The notes under the pieces: model-generated
The model's database searches: none
What the model was told of the DNA's origin: nothing
Seen by the model: only the letters and a program-made list of their open reading frames with translations
In this document: positions 23,275 to 35,285 of the stretch, in pieces
Numbering within the stretch: the stretch's first letter is position 1
Layout: each line of letters begins with the position of its first letter
Translations under genes and position numbers: made by a program
NCBI GenBank assembly: GCA_963682175.1
Contig: OY821779.1
Coordinates: 7,080,501-7,144,500, forward strand
Length of the DNA: 64,000 nucleotides
DNA from: Triglochin maritima
Lineage: Eukaryota > Streptophyta > Magnoliopsida > Alismatales > Juncaginaceae
Direction: 5' to 3'

Positions 23275-25431
23275 TGTTAGATCCCTAACCTAGGGTTAGT
23301 GGACTAATGATGTTTAAAGTGTGGTTTGCATGGGGAAGATGAATGTGCAGGAGTTGCATGAGAAGGTGAAGGGGTGAGCACTGTAGATGAGGGGAGAGAG
23401 AGTCGGGTGGTACTGTAGCATCCGAGTTTTGTTAAATAAGGCTCTTCTTTCTTTCTTCTTCTTCTTCTTTCATCTCCTTCCTCATTTCTTCTTCCTTCCT
23501 TGCTGGTGCGCGCGGTGGGAGCAGCTGTCGCGGAGGGGGCAGACGAGGAAGACATTCGTGCGGAGGCTTAGCGCAAGGAGATCGGAGGAGGCGACGTGCG
23601 TGAGCGGAGCTCCGGCGTTTCGTCGTCGTGGTTGAGGTATGCCGCTCTCTAGTGTGGTTTTGTTGTTGACACTCATGAGAGGGTCGTGTTGGTCGGTCGG
23701 AGGAGGTCGGAGGCCTCTCCGACGTCGTGTTTGGGCGAAGAAACCTCGGCTGGCGCGAGGATGAAGACGACCGGACGGTCGACCGGCCCTTGGGCGGTCG
23801 ACCGATTGCATGTATATCTTTACTGCCTGTTGCGTTTCGGTCGACCGAGGCCTTGTGTTCGGTCGACCGGAACTTAAGTTTATTTGTTTATATTGCATGT
23901 TGTTCGGACGTAGGCTTGAGTTCGGTCGACCGTTATATGACGTAGAAATGTAGGTTGACCCTAACTGTTATCGGTCGACCGAGACCCCTGAGTCGGTCGA
24001 CCGAAGGATTAAAAGATTGAAAATAGTGTACTGTTAGTTTGCGGTCGACCGAGACCCCTGAGTCGGTCGACCGATAGGATGATTCGAATGTTGACCAAAC
24101 TCCGGATTTTGACTTCGTTCGGTCGACCGGTTTTAGACCTTCGGTAGACCGTTGGGGGGATTGTGTTCTGTGCGCAGCGGTAGACCGTGTTAGGGACGGT
24201 CGACCGATTCCTTTCTGGAAACGGTCGACCGAATCACCTCTTACGGTCGACCGTTTGGGCCCAGGACAGAATTCCTGGTTCCCTTTTTGAACGCCAACTT
24301 TGCCACGGAAACCCGTGTCCTCGCCTTGTGCGTGAGCCGGGAGGTGACGATGGGGGCGTGATGTGTGCCTGCTCAGGGACCGCCGTTGGGAAGAGTGTGG
24401 GTGTTCGGGACGCGTTAGTTCCAGGTATGGAGCGTGACTAAATGTGATGGATGGATTGGACTTATTGTAGTATAGCAAGCCTGAGAGATCGCGGATCCCA
24501 ATGTTGTTGTTTGTGCGGGCACGCAACTGGCGTTGGGTGAGCTGACTACCGGCCCACGGGCTACGGAGGTCGCTGTCCTGCTTTTATAGCGGCGCGGTTG
24601 GTGTTTGCGGCTCGAGGAGCCTGATGACCTGGCAGACTTCGGTCTGGATTTGTCCGATGCTGTGCCGGACTGTTGTTATGGACCACCGATGTTGTGCCGG
24701 TGATGCCGCCGAGGTTGTGCCGGCGATGGTGATTGTTGGGCCGAGGCTGTTCCGGCTATGTTGTTTTCCTCGGCTGGGCACCTACCGAGATGTTGTTGTT
24801 ATACCTTCCGGGCGACGACCCCGTTGGTCCCTGTGGCTCCGACCACTGAGATTTGCAGATCTGTATTCTATCGGCGCGCAGGCGTGACAGAGGCTCCCTG
24901 CCGAACCCTTGAGTAGTGTAGCTGCGTGTGGGGGGTGCGATGTCGCGTGCTGTAAGACTGCATGTGCCTGCAGTAGGTCTCCTCGGGAGACTCGTTGTTG
25001 ATTGTCGGACTGATGTCCTGTTTTACCCTTCGGGGGAACTGTTTTCCTTTCTGTCGATGCCTTGACATGATACTAGTATGATAGGTCCATTATGTAATGC
25101 ATGCATGTAGGTGAGTTGGCATATGGGGTTTCCTTCTGGAAACTCAGGCATTGTTGTTATATATTTTCAGGACCGCAGTAGGTCCAGTAGGGTGGTGATC
25201 GGCGGACGCACGCGTTTGGAGTCGGATCCTCTAGTCAGACCACTGAGGTCCACATGATTACGTTTATCTTCCCTTGTCGTTTTGTTGTAATCATGTATTC
25301 ATTTTGGCAAACTCTGATGTATTATGGTGCACCGCTTTATTGTTTATGAGAAGTAACAGTCCCGCCTTGATTATTGTGCTCTTTGTCTTGATTATGAATT
25401 TTTAAATTTTCCGTTGTTTCGGGATGTTACA
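23275..25431 (+). mobile_element. Solo LTR in copy B (paralogue of the one at 15560)
   Basis: 2157 bp, TGTTAGATCC...GGGATGTTACA, flanked by TTCAC at 23270-23274 and 25432-25436, as in copy A. The identical insertion site shows that the LTR inserted once, before the segment was duplicated. Confidence 0.88.
23776..24253. repeat. CGGTCGACCG palindrome cluster (solo LTR B)
   Basis: Same arrangement as the cluster at 16062-16539; about thirteen perfect palindromes, spacing conserved between the two copies. Confidence 0.95.
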
Positions 25432-26906
25432 TTCACGACCATGAATATTTCTTTGAGGTTTTGGAGCAATCTGTAACAATCTTAAAATCGCATTTTGTGT
25501 TGGCAAATATCAAACCCTTCTGATTATTTCTTAAAAAAAGATACTTCATAAGGAAAAAATAGCAAGCACTTATTCATATTTAAATTTAAATAGAGAGAAT
25601 AGATGTTGTTTACAGCAGTCAAAAAGCTCTTAAGAAAACGATTTCCTACGGTTTGAGGAAGGTATAAACACTTTGAAGACACTTTCAATTCTCCATAGTA
25701 CATTAGATGGTTTTAGCAGGAAATAACTCAGAGAATGGCAGTTTGTCGAGGCGAGTAGTTGTGTGAGTTGATGATCCCAGCAGAAGGCCACTACGATAAG
25801 CGTTTACTCCTAACAGAGGACACATGATAAATGTAATTCCGCTTCAGAGATGCCATGAGAAGTTGAGAAAATACCATGTAAGGGCTTCACTATGTCGAGA
25901 GTTCCTGTATTTTGCAAATCAACTGAAAACAAAGTGCAGCTATTTTTGCAGCTGTCCTATAGAATGCAGATAGACGGATACAGAGACAACCCTGTAAAAC
26001 ATCATAGATTTCAAATGAATTCCGTCCGATTTGGAGTAATTCATCCGTAGCATAGAGAATAGTAGGGAATATCAAGCACAGATTCTTACGTAGAGCTAAG
26101 AAAGAATGCAAGAGAAAGATGAAACCCGAACAGGAATACTGATACAACAGCTGTGAGAAGCATTGCCACTGATGTTGAGTAGACCTGCAATTCATAAACA
26201 CATGTGATATTCATTAGTCAACGCAGAACAAGAAATACAGTAATTATCGTCATTGTCATTGGTATAATCATTTATATCCAACTCCAGCAGACATTTAGAA
26301 AGTTATGATTTCAAAATCAAATTTCTTAACTCGTATGAGTATTAAAACACCTTAGAATTAAAAAGGAAATTAATATTGTAGGAATGAGCAGGATCAAATG
26401 GTGATGGAGGCTACTGTCGTAGACCTAGTGTCTCACTTCTGCTTAGGAGCAAAAGAAGACTGGATGTTTACAATCTTTGACATTTTATTGACTCCGTGAA
26501 TGAGAATTTATTCCCTTCTCACTATGTCAAAGGAAAGAGACCCTATGCGGTATGGTAAAGTTGAATGTCTTGAGACTTTAGTCATATAAACTCACATCCT
26601 TGATCAGTTTTATTTTTTATCTGGCTTCAAGACTACTAAAATCATCTAATCTAAAATACTATTGTAAGTCTGGTGGGAGAGAAATCAAGTTGTCAATGCT
26701 CTAGCGAATAATAATTTGGAGTTGTTTCTTGTAAGACTATAATGTTGTAAATTGAAAAGGCAACTCAAGGAATAACAGTGTGCATATGTAGTCCAAATCT
26801 AATTCTGACAAAGCAAAAGTGAAGTATCAGCAAGCCGATGGCTAACAAAACTTCACAATATTATCTGCATACTTCATCACCATTGATATAGCAATTCCAC
26901 TGCACC

Positions 26907-27164
26907 TATTAAAGAACATACCAAATGAAGATTATGGAAATCTCGAAAGAAACCTTCCAAACCAAGCATCCAGCTCAGAAGATCCTCTCATCATCGCTCC
27001 TTCCATAAACAAGACCCAATCTCATAAAATCTCGGACTACATCTTTGGCAACTCACAACGGCTACATCCAACCTCATGTACAATATAAAACCTCATTTGT
27101 AACCCTAATATTAGAACAAGCAATACAACAAAATCTTAATCTTGTCTCAATATCAAATTCTACA
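26907..27164 (+). repeat. Copia 5' LTR
   Basis: 258 bp from tattaaagaacatacc to ttctaca, immediately followed by the primer-site-like sequence. Homologous to 33676-33917. Confidence 0.82.
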
Positions 27165-27176
27165 TAGTACCAGAGC
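27165..27176 (+). promoter_or_regulatory. Copia primer-binding site (mutated)
   Basis: tagtaccagagc directly abuts the 5' LTR; the usual plant tRNA-iMet-complementary site is TGGTATCAGAGC, so two positions have changed (G to A and T to C). Confidence 0.7.
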
Positions 27177-27360
27177 AACGATTGTGAGAAACACAAAAAA
27201 CACCGTCGACCTCAGGCTCCCCAAAGTTCATCATCGGTCTCTGCCTCTCTTAAGGGTTGAAGGCCAATCAATCCAACCATCCTCCCAGCCACAACATCAG
27301 TCTCTACCTCTCTTAGGGGGTTGAAGGTCAATCAAGCCAACCATCCTCCTCCCAGAAAGC

Positions 27361-28377
27361 ATGACGGACCCAGAAGTGAATGCACCTCGCCTGGTCTCCC
27401 AACCTCTAAATGGGCAAAACTACCTCTCATGGGCGAGGGCGGTCTCGCTTGCCCTCAGTGGAAAAAGAAAACTAGGCCACATTACCGGAACAACAACAAA
27501 ACCAATCGGCGTAGGAACTAAAACAAAACAAGAAGAATGGCAGACAACGGATCATCTAATAATGTCATGGGAGATCAACTCAATGCAGCCAAAAATTGGT
27601 GGAATTTTCTTATACAAAAACTCTGCAAAAGAGTTATGGGACTCTGTTCAAAGCATCTATGGTAAGGCTCAAAACTTTGCTCATATTTTCAAACTAAAGC
27701 AAGATATTTCTCAGACAAAACAAAGCACTCAAACCATCACCGAGTATCTTGGAGTACTCCAAAGAGGATGGGACGAATTAACCATCTATGAACCTCCAAC
27801 CTCGGACCCGAAATTCATCCGTGCGCGCATGGAACAAGACCACATATACCAATTCCTTATCGGACTCGACAGTAGCTATGAAGCCATTTGAAGCCAAATC
27901 TTAATGACACCCGAACTTCCAAACTTGGCGTCCATCATCGCAATGGTTCAACGGGAAGAAACCCGTCGGACCACTACTCAGACCCAACAAATCGATCACA
28001 CATCGGAGTCTCAGGCACTTCTCGCTGGAAAACAACAAACAACCACACAAAATGGAAAAACCAGAGGTAAATATGGAAATAAAACAAACGAAACTTGTGA
28101 TAACTGCAAGAAAACTGGCCATAACAGGAACTCGTACCGGTTCCTACATCCTCACCTCCGACCAACAAGGGACGGAGGGGCGATCATCGGAACAAAGGAA
28201 GGGGAGGCAGCGGCAGCGGCTTTGGAGGGTTCGCAAACCCTAGCTCGGATGGAGAACGAAGAAAATGGGGTGAAGTCGGGTCTCACGTGGATCCGAGGGG
28301 TTATATAGCAGCACAAATGGAACATCCGAATACCCGAGTCAAGCATGTTTCTCTCCATCCGCAACCAACCCTCTTAT
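27361..28377 (+). pseudogene. Copia gag (broken)
   Basis: 27361-27891 is an open UBN2/DUF4219-type gag: LVSQPLNGQNYLSWARAV near the start, then YGKAQNFAHIFKLKQDI and VLQRGWDELTIY. A TGA at 27889 interrupts it; the same frame resumes (MTPELPNLASIIAMVQREE) and reaches a zinc knuckle CDNCKKTGHNRNSY, in which the final Cys is Tyr. The frame then runs into the solo LTR inserted at 28378. Confidence 0.85.
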
Positions 28378-30445
28378 TATAGGATTTCATGTTTAATTAT
28401 ACATATATATATTCGAATTTTTATGTATAATAAGGATCAATTTTCAATTTTCTATAATTTATTTCATGCATGCATCAATTTGTTTCAATATCTAGTTTCA
28501 CAACTTTATTAAAACAAATATGGGCTCCGAAATTCATACCTAGAAGTTCTCTAAAACTTCTTGAAGATTCGGAGATGTTGGGGATGCTCCTCGCTGCGCC
28601 GGATGCCTCCGAGTATTCACCAAACTCTAAACAAGATCGGAGAGAGGGAAGCTAGTCTCTCAATCTCCGATAGGGTTTAGAATCTAATTACTAACCCCTC
28701 TTTAATTCTCTTGAGAAGATGACCTCTTAAGAACTAAAACTAAACTAAAGATTTAAGGGATTTTCGTGGAGAATTATGGAGAGAGAATTTTTGCACAAGA
28801 AATAATGAATGAATTAATTGGGTAATGAAATAAGCTTGTATTTATAAGCTCTCTCCAAATTACCTATTCATGTGCAACCCCTTGCCCATGATCTCATGCA
28901 AAATTCCATCTAACCATCCATTATTTAATAATAAATAATATTAGCCACGAATTAAATCAATTATGGACCAATTCCATGCATGATCTAATTAATTCTTAAA
29001 TTAATTCTGCACAAAACCGTCTGGACCGGTCGACCATTTCAAGGTTCGGTCGACCGCTCGAACCTAGTTTCGGTCGACCGTTCTATAACTCGGTTGACCG
29101 TTCGTAATAGGAACTATTCCATCGCAATGTTCGGTCGACCGACCGATCACATTCGGTCGACCGTTCGAACAGATGAAAATTTCCTGTTATCGGTCGAGAC
29201 ACGTCCGGTCGACCGTGCCCGATCGGTCGACCGTTTACTGCTATCCGGTCGACCGTTTGAGCACTGTTCTGCAGACTTGTCAAATTTCGGTTTAACCCCT
29301 AGAAAATTTGAAATTTCGGGATTAGTAGTAAATTCACAACTTATGTAACATATTATCCTATGTAATGATCAATCATTACACCCCATAATATTTACATCAC
29401 ATATGAATTTAATTTAGATTCTAATTATGTTATTAATCACAACATAATTTTGATTTTGCTTGTTCACCCCATGTGTCATATTTTCTACATGAAACCCGAC
29501 ACATCTTATGAACTCAAAATTCCCATTTCTTGTTTCCCAGTTTTGCGGTGTGACCTATGGGAGGATCTAAACTAAGTTGACAATGATATTAAGAGCTTAA
29601 TATCACAAGCTATAAGCGGTATCTAGCTACACATTATAGCTCCCAATTAGTTAGATGTCTTAATTCCACTCGAACCAAAACCCGATCCAATTAGTGATGG
29701 AGTGCACCACTTGTGTCCGTCCCTTGCCTCATGATATTAAGAATACACACAAAGTAGTATTGTGTCATCTTTGTATTAGTATTCATTTCTTGATCTCTTT
29801 AAGCTAGTTATAAATATGTGACTTAACTCAAATCACATTGTGCACATTATAAGTTTGCTTTATCAAGGGGCTCACTAATATCATCACTTAATTAAGAGGG
29901 GCAATGATAATCTTTTGACTAACTATCTTTTCCAACGAAAGTTATACTTAACCAACTAATGCATTTACACTACACTCATCGATAGCTCAAGACAAATCGA
30001 TAGCTCAAGACACTATTCTAATTAAGAACTTCTTAAGCGATCAGATATAAGTCTCATATCAAAGGACCAAAGACACAATAAAATATTAATGACACAGAAA
30101 CACATTCCTATAATATTTTACTTATTAGGTATATTCAGTATACAAAAGTAATATTTTCCTCTTTTGCATACTCGTGTTGTCACTCACTTGTAGAGCTACA
30201 ATGATCTATGACCAAACACGACAATCTTAACCCGGTAATTAATGTCTCATGTTAATTATCATGATTGCGAATATCTTTTATTTTATGTAAACCAATATCT
30301 TTTAGAGCTCTACGGTTAAGGACCAAAAGCATCTTCCTTAACACTTCTAAAAGACGAATAACATAAACAATGAACAAAATGATTTCTCATTCAATTCATA
30401 ATAATTGACATTTAAAAGTAAAACTTTTAGAACACATTCCCTTCA
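28378..30445 (-). mobile_element. Solo LTR nested in the copia element, reverse orientation
   Basis: 2068 bp flanked by CTTAT at 28373-28377 and 30446-30450. On the minus strand it starts TGAAGGGAATG and ends GAAATCCTATA (the expected terminal CA has become TA). A TATA box (TATAAATAC on the minus strand) lies near 28840-28848, which sets its direction. Carries a CGGTCGACCG cluster upstream of that TATA. Family not recognised; it is not visibly the same as the gypsy LTRs at 15560 or 36261. Confidence 0.7.
29026..29255. repeat. CGGTCGACCG palindrome cluster (reverse solo LTR)
   Basis: About seven perfect CGGTCGACCG copies plus near-copies (cggtcgacca, cggttgaccg, cggtcgagac) in 230 bp, roughly 180-410 bp upstream of the minus-strand TATA box. 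Confidence 0.9.
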
Positions 30446-33400
30446 CTTATAACCAACTCCGGGCCTGCTAACACATCTGGAGGTGGACCCATGGACACGA
30501 ATTCGTTGGGCCAACTACTAGCCCACTTGAACAGTTATATGCAAAGCAACCCTCAAAGTTCAGGTAATTACTCAGGTATGACAAATATCTTAGATAATTA
30601 TACTGCCAATTCTTTTGTTAATACGTCTCTTAATACTAAATGGATTATTGACTCAGGTGCTACAGACCATATGACCGAAAACCCTTCATTACTAAATAAT
30701 ACTAAAAATAATTTGGACTTTCTAAATAAATTCGTAACTGTAGCTAATGGTAATCAAGTTGAAATCAAAGGTATAGGGGACATGCAATTGTTAAATAAAT
30801 GTGCAAAAAACATATTGTATGTACCCTCTTTCAATTCCAATCTTCTATCAGTTGTTAAAATTACTAAGAATTTAAATTGTAATGTTATATTCACTCCTGT
30901 TGAAGTAATTTTTCAGGATCGAATTACAGGAATGATGATTGGTAGATGAGTTCTCATCAATGACCTCTACATCTTAGACACCCAAAATAAGACGATGCAT
31001 GTTATTAATAAACCAAATCATGAACTTTGGCACAAGAGAATAGGACATTCGTCCCATCATGTTTTAAAAACACTATTTTCATTTATTTCCTCTGAATATT
31101 CTTGTGATGTATGTCATTATTCGAAACAAACTAGACTGCCCTTTCATTCTGCTACAAATAAATCTAGTTGCCCCTTGAACTTATTCATTTTGATATTTGG
31201 GGACCGGCCCCTATTGAGTCTTATAATGGTTTTCAATACTTTATTTCATTTATTGACGATTTTTCCCTCACTACATGGATTTACCTTATAAAAACAAAAT
31301 CTAATGCTTTCAAAGTTTTTTTGTGATTTTGTGACCCTTGTTGAAAATACGTATGACTTCAAAATGAAATATTTTAGATCTGACAATGGGTTCACAATAT
31401 ACCAACCACGTTTTCCAAAATTTTTGAAAACCAAAGACATTTTTCATCAAACTACTTGTATCAATACTCCCCAACAAAATGATGTTTCCGAAAGAAAAAT
31501 CGTCATATTTTGAATGTTACTCGGTCTTTATTATTTCAAAATAATGTCCCCAAAATTTTTTTAGTCAGATGTTGTTTAACTGCAACTCACCTTAATAATA
31601 CGACTACCAAGCTCCAATCTTCAAAATAAGCAACCTTTGGAAATTTACTTGGAAAAAACTAACCCTGGATCATCTTTGGATATTTGAATGTGTTTGTTTT
31701 GTTCACAGGAAACGAGTAGATAAACTCGACTTTAATTCTGTAAAATGTATTTTTCTTGGTTATTCTTTTAGCAAAAAAAGGTACAAATGTTATGACCTAA
31801 AAATTTGTAAATTTTATGTTTCAAAAGATGTATCTTTTGTTAAAAGAGAGACTTACTTTCAAAGAGGCACAAACGCACCCACCACGCTTGACGCTCTACT
31901 TCCAACATTCGACACTGGAATATCAGAATCACATACGGAGGTGGATGAGAAACAGAAGAGGACCAAACAAACAACCAAGAAGAAATCATCCAAAGAAGAA
32001 GATCAACCCGTCCAAATCGCCCTCTATCTAGGTTAAAAGATTTGTTATCACTTCCAACGTAACCTATCCCATTGAGGACTACTTGTCCTATAATCAAATA
32101 AAACACACTCACAATGCCTTCATAAGCCAAATAGATAATTACAAAGAACCTAATTCATACCATGAAACTATTAGGGATCCAAAATGGTGCAAAGCCATGA
32201 AAGATGAAATAAAAGCACTAGAATCAAATAAAACTTGGACTTTTGTTCCATTACAAACCGGGATCAAACCCGTTGGGTGTAAATGGATTTACAAGATCAA
32301 GTACAATAGCAACGGGACAATTGAAAGATATAAAGCTAGACTTGTGGTAAAAGGATTCACTCAAATTTACGGTCTAGACTACTTAGAAACATTTGCACAA
32401 GTAGCTAAAATGAACATTGTTCGTGTTCTTCTCTCTATAGCCGTTAACAAAAACTGAAAACTATATCAAAGGGATGTCAAAAATACTTTTCTTCAAGGGA
32501 ACCTCGAAGAAGAAGTTTATGTGACTCCACTTCTCGGATACAACGTTACTACAAATCAGGTATGCAAGCTACACAAATCAATCTACGGATTGAAACAATC
32601 CCCACGTGCATGGGATGCAAAACTTAGTTACTGTCTTTTGCTATTTGGATTTATTAAGTCTTCCGCTGACGCATCCAAGTTCATTAAACACCAGCATAAC
32701 ATAACCACCGTTGTGTTTGTTTATGCAGGTGATATTATAATCACCGGTGATAGTGATCATGCAATTAACCTAGTCAAAAACTATCTAAAATCTAAATTTG
32801 ACACTTGGGGTTCTAAAATATTTCTTAGGAATAGAAATTGCATATTCCAAAAAAGGTTTATTTTTGTCGCAAAGAAAATACACTATTGACTTACTAAAAG
32901 AAACTGAGAAACTTGGGTCCAAACCGGCCAACACTCCAATCGAAACCAACCACAAAGTTGGACTCACTGAAGGAGAACCAGTTAAGGATATTGGGCAGTT
33001 TCAAAGACTTGTTGGGAAACTCATATACCTTACTGTAACTAGACCCGATATAACCTATGAAGTTAGCACTATTAGTCAATTTATGCATGCACCGCACACA
33101 CATCACTTAGACATTATTAATCGAATACTCAGGTATCTAAAACTGACTCCTGGACAAGGATTATGGATGAAGAATAATAGTTCTAACTCCATAATTGGCT
33201 TCTCCGATGTAGATTGGGCAGGAAGTCATGACCACAAATCCACTATAGGTTTTTGTACATTCCTTGGTGGGAATCTCGTAACTTGGAGAAGTAAAAAACA
33301 AAATGTTGTTGCTAGATCAAGCGCTGAAGCCGAATATCGGGCTACGACCTCTACCACAAGTGAGCAAGTTTGACTCAAACAACTCATCCGGGACATGAAG

Positions 33401-33663
33401 CAACCTTTCAATAAACCCATGAACATGTTCTGTGACAATAATGTCGCTCGCCACATAGCTTCAAATCCAGTATTTCACGAAAGGGCCAAACATATTGAAG
33501 TTGATTGTAACTTCATCTGGGAAAAGATCCAAAACAAAGAAATAGAAGTACCGTATATCTCAAGCAAAAAACAGCTCACAGACATCTTCACAAAGGCCTT
33601 CGATAAAAAACAATTCCAATTCATCCTTTCCAAGTTGGGTTCCTTCAATCCCTTTCGGACCCA
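30446..33663 (+). pseudogene. Copia pol (broken)
   Basis: Protease (WIIDSGATDHM, about 30645), integrase zinc-binding region (GHSSHHV...CDVCHYSKQ, 31045-31130), decayed integrase core, RT (WCKAMKDEIKALESNKTW; GCKWIYKIKYNSNGTIERYKA), an active-site motif reading YAGD instead of YADD (about 32726), and RNase H (GFSDVDWAGS; ARSSAEAEYRA). Frame changes occur between about 31510 and 31820 and near 32790; stops at 30947, 31513, 32455 and 33373 among others. Not functional. Confidence 0.9.
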
Positions 33664-33675
33664 ACTTGAGGGGCG

Positions 33676-33917
33676 TATTAAAGAACATACCAAATGAAAA
33701 TTATGGAAATCTCGCAAGAAACCTTCCAAACCAAGCATCCAACTCAGAAGATCCTCTCATCATCGCTCCTTCCATAAACGCGACTCAATCTCATAAAATC
33801 TCGGACTACATCTTTGGCAACTCACAACAACTACATCCAACATCATGTACAATATAAAACCTCATTTGTAATCCTAATATTAGAACAAGCAATACAACAA
33901 AATCTTAATCTTGTCTC
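33676..33917 (+). repeat. Copia 3' LTR (3' end missing)
   Basis: Matches 26907-27148 with about 11 differences; homology stops at ttgtctc, about 16 bp short of the 5' LTR's end, and the next base belongs to a transporter exon read on the minus strand. Confidence 0.82.
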
Positions 33918-34849
33918 TTAATGTCCATGGGCCATGGGCCATCCATGAATTGGAATCTGAAGCACCCTGTCAGAACTGCAAGGGACAAATATATCAAAAA
34001 TGTGCATGAATTATATAGAAACATTATAGAGTGATATATTATTAAGAAGAAACTGGCTCTTAATTGTCAAAGAAGAAAAAGAAATTGTGTGAAATATCAC
34101 GAATTGGAGGTCTGAGGATGCTTACGAAAGGTTATGCTGTGCAGTGGTGCACCTGCACAGAGAAGAATAAAAGCTGCCCACTGAACCTCGCTCAATCTGA
34201 AGGAAATAGTTGATCACGAAATGTTGATAAACAAACTTCAAATTATCGTTTCTGGGAAAATAAGAAAACATAAAAAAAACAGGAAGAAGGAACAAAATTC
34301 TGAGGAATTTGCACAAATTGGTTTCACAAGGTGAAAAATGAAAACATAAGGTGCATTTTTATTTAAAGATTTTTGTTGGCATTGTTTCCTAGTTATAATC
34401 AGTTATTAATCACAAGCACAATCAAACTAAAGACCCTTTTAAAATATGCACTTTCTTATCATTGCAAAAAAAAAAATCTACATCTTCTGGTGGAACACAA
34501 ATAACAGATCTGAAAGAGAACCTTCAATAACTAATTTGTCACTAAGTTTATGCAAAACAACACCTAGACAACTAGGAACTCACGTCCAAGTGAACATGTT
34601 AAACCTGCAACCCGAAGGTCAGCTCACAAACTAATGTTAGGAGGTATAACACTTATGTTCTTATATAAATATGCAGCATATCAATGAGAATGTGGAAAAA
34701 CAGAAACAGGAACAAGATATCGCGTATGCAATTTTCCATGATTGCAACCAATGATACTTAGGAAATTGTGACTTATTTCCTTTTTAAAATAGTACAGTAT
34801 AATATCAGTGCTGGTAATGTTCAAATTCTTCAGTATTTGGTATGATGGT

Positions 34850-34945
34850 GCATCCACATATGCGAAGATATAATACTGGCATGGAAATCGTTGTGATGCA
34901 TCCACATAGGCGAAGATGTAATACTGGTATGGAAATCGTTGTGAA
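34850..34945 (-). repeat. 48-bp tandem duplication across an intron-exon junction
   Basis: Units 34850-34897 and 34898-34945 carry the same acceptor (ccatgccag / ccataccag) and the first codons YYIFAYVDA of a transporter exon. Three or four substitutions separate the copies. Confidence 0.85.
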
Positions 34946-35204
34946 TGGATACTAACACAACATGAAATTTGATATATATGAACAAGAAGTAGCATCACCC
35001 ACCTTTAGCAAATTCTTTACAAGAGAGTGCAACTGGGATTGGAAAGACAATCACTTATTGTGCGGATCTCCTTAACCTGCTCACAAATAGTGAAAAAGTA
35101 GTGCAGCAAATATGTTAAATATGAATAACCTACGCTCATTGACATTCAAAGGACAAAAACTTGATATGTTATCTGTAGGCAAATCTCCGAATAAGCCAGG
35201 CAGC

Positions 35205-35285
35205 AACCAGACGACGACGACAACAGCAGCAAGAACAACAAAGTCTTTAGCCCCAAACAAGTTGGGGACTATGGAAAACAATCTA
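35205..35285 (-). mobile_element. Au-like SINE 3'-end fragment
   Basis: On the minus strand it reads atagtccccaacttgtttggggct...tttgttgttcttgctgctgttgt, the conserved plant SINE/RTE tail shared with the copies at 50247 and 55795. Only the tail portion is present; it lies in a transporter-pseudogene intron. Confidence 0.5.

Larger units (their letters stand above)
22023..25684 (+). repeat. 3.65-kb direct duplication, copy B
   Basis: Second copy of 14323-17970. It begins inside the MITE (its left half is absent) and runs into the 3' flank of the transporter pseudogene at 25685, so copy B keeps the original right context. It contains the same solo LTR with the same TTCAC duplication. Confidence 0.9.
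26907..33917 (+). mobile_element. Decayed Ty1/copia retrotransposon
   Basis: Two short LTRs (26907-27164 and 33676-33917), a primer-site-like sequence, broken gag and pol in the copia order protease-integrase-RT-RNase H, and a polypurine run (gaggggcg, about 33668-33675). The LTRs differ at about 11 of 240 positions by eye, much more than those of the gypsy element at 36261, so it is older. The right LTR lacks the last ~16 bp present in the left one. No target duplication is found; the two flanks are different exons of the transporter pseudogene. A reverse-oriented solo LTR interrupts it at 28378-30445. Confidence 0.9.

Noticed and set aside
14323..25684. A single LTR retrotransposon with 3.65-kb LTRs
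   Set aside because: No TG..CA ends, no primer site or polypurine tract next to the repeats, and each repeat contains a separate solo LTR with its own target duplication.
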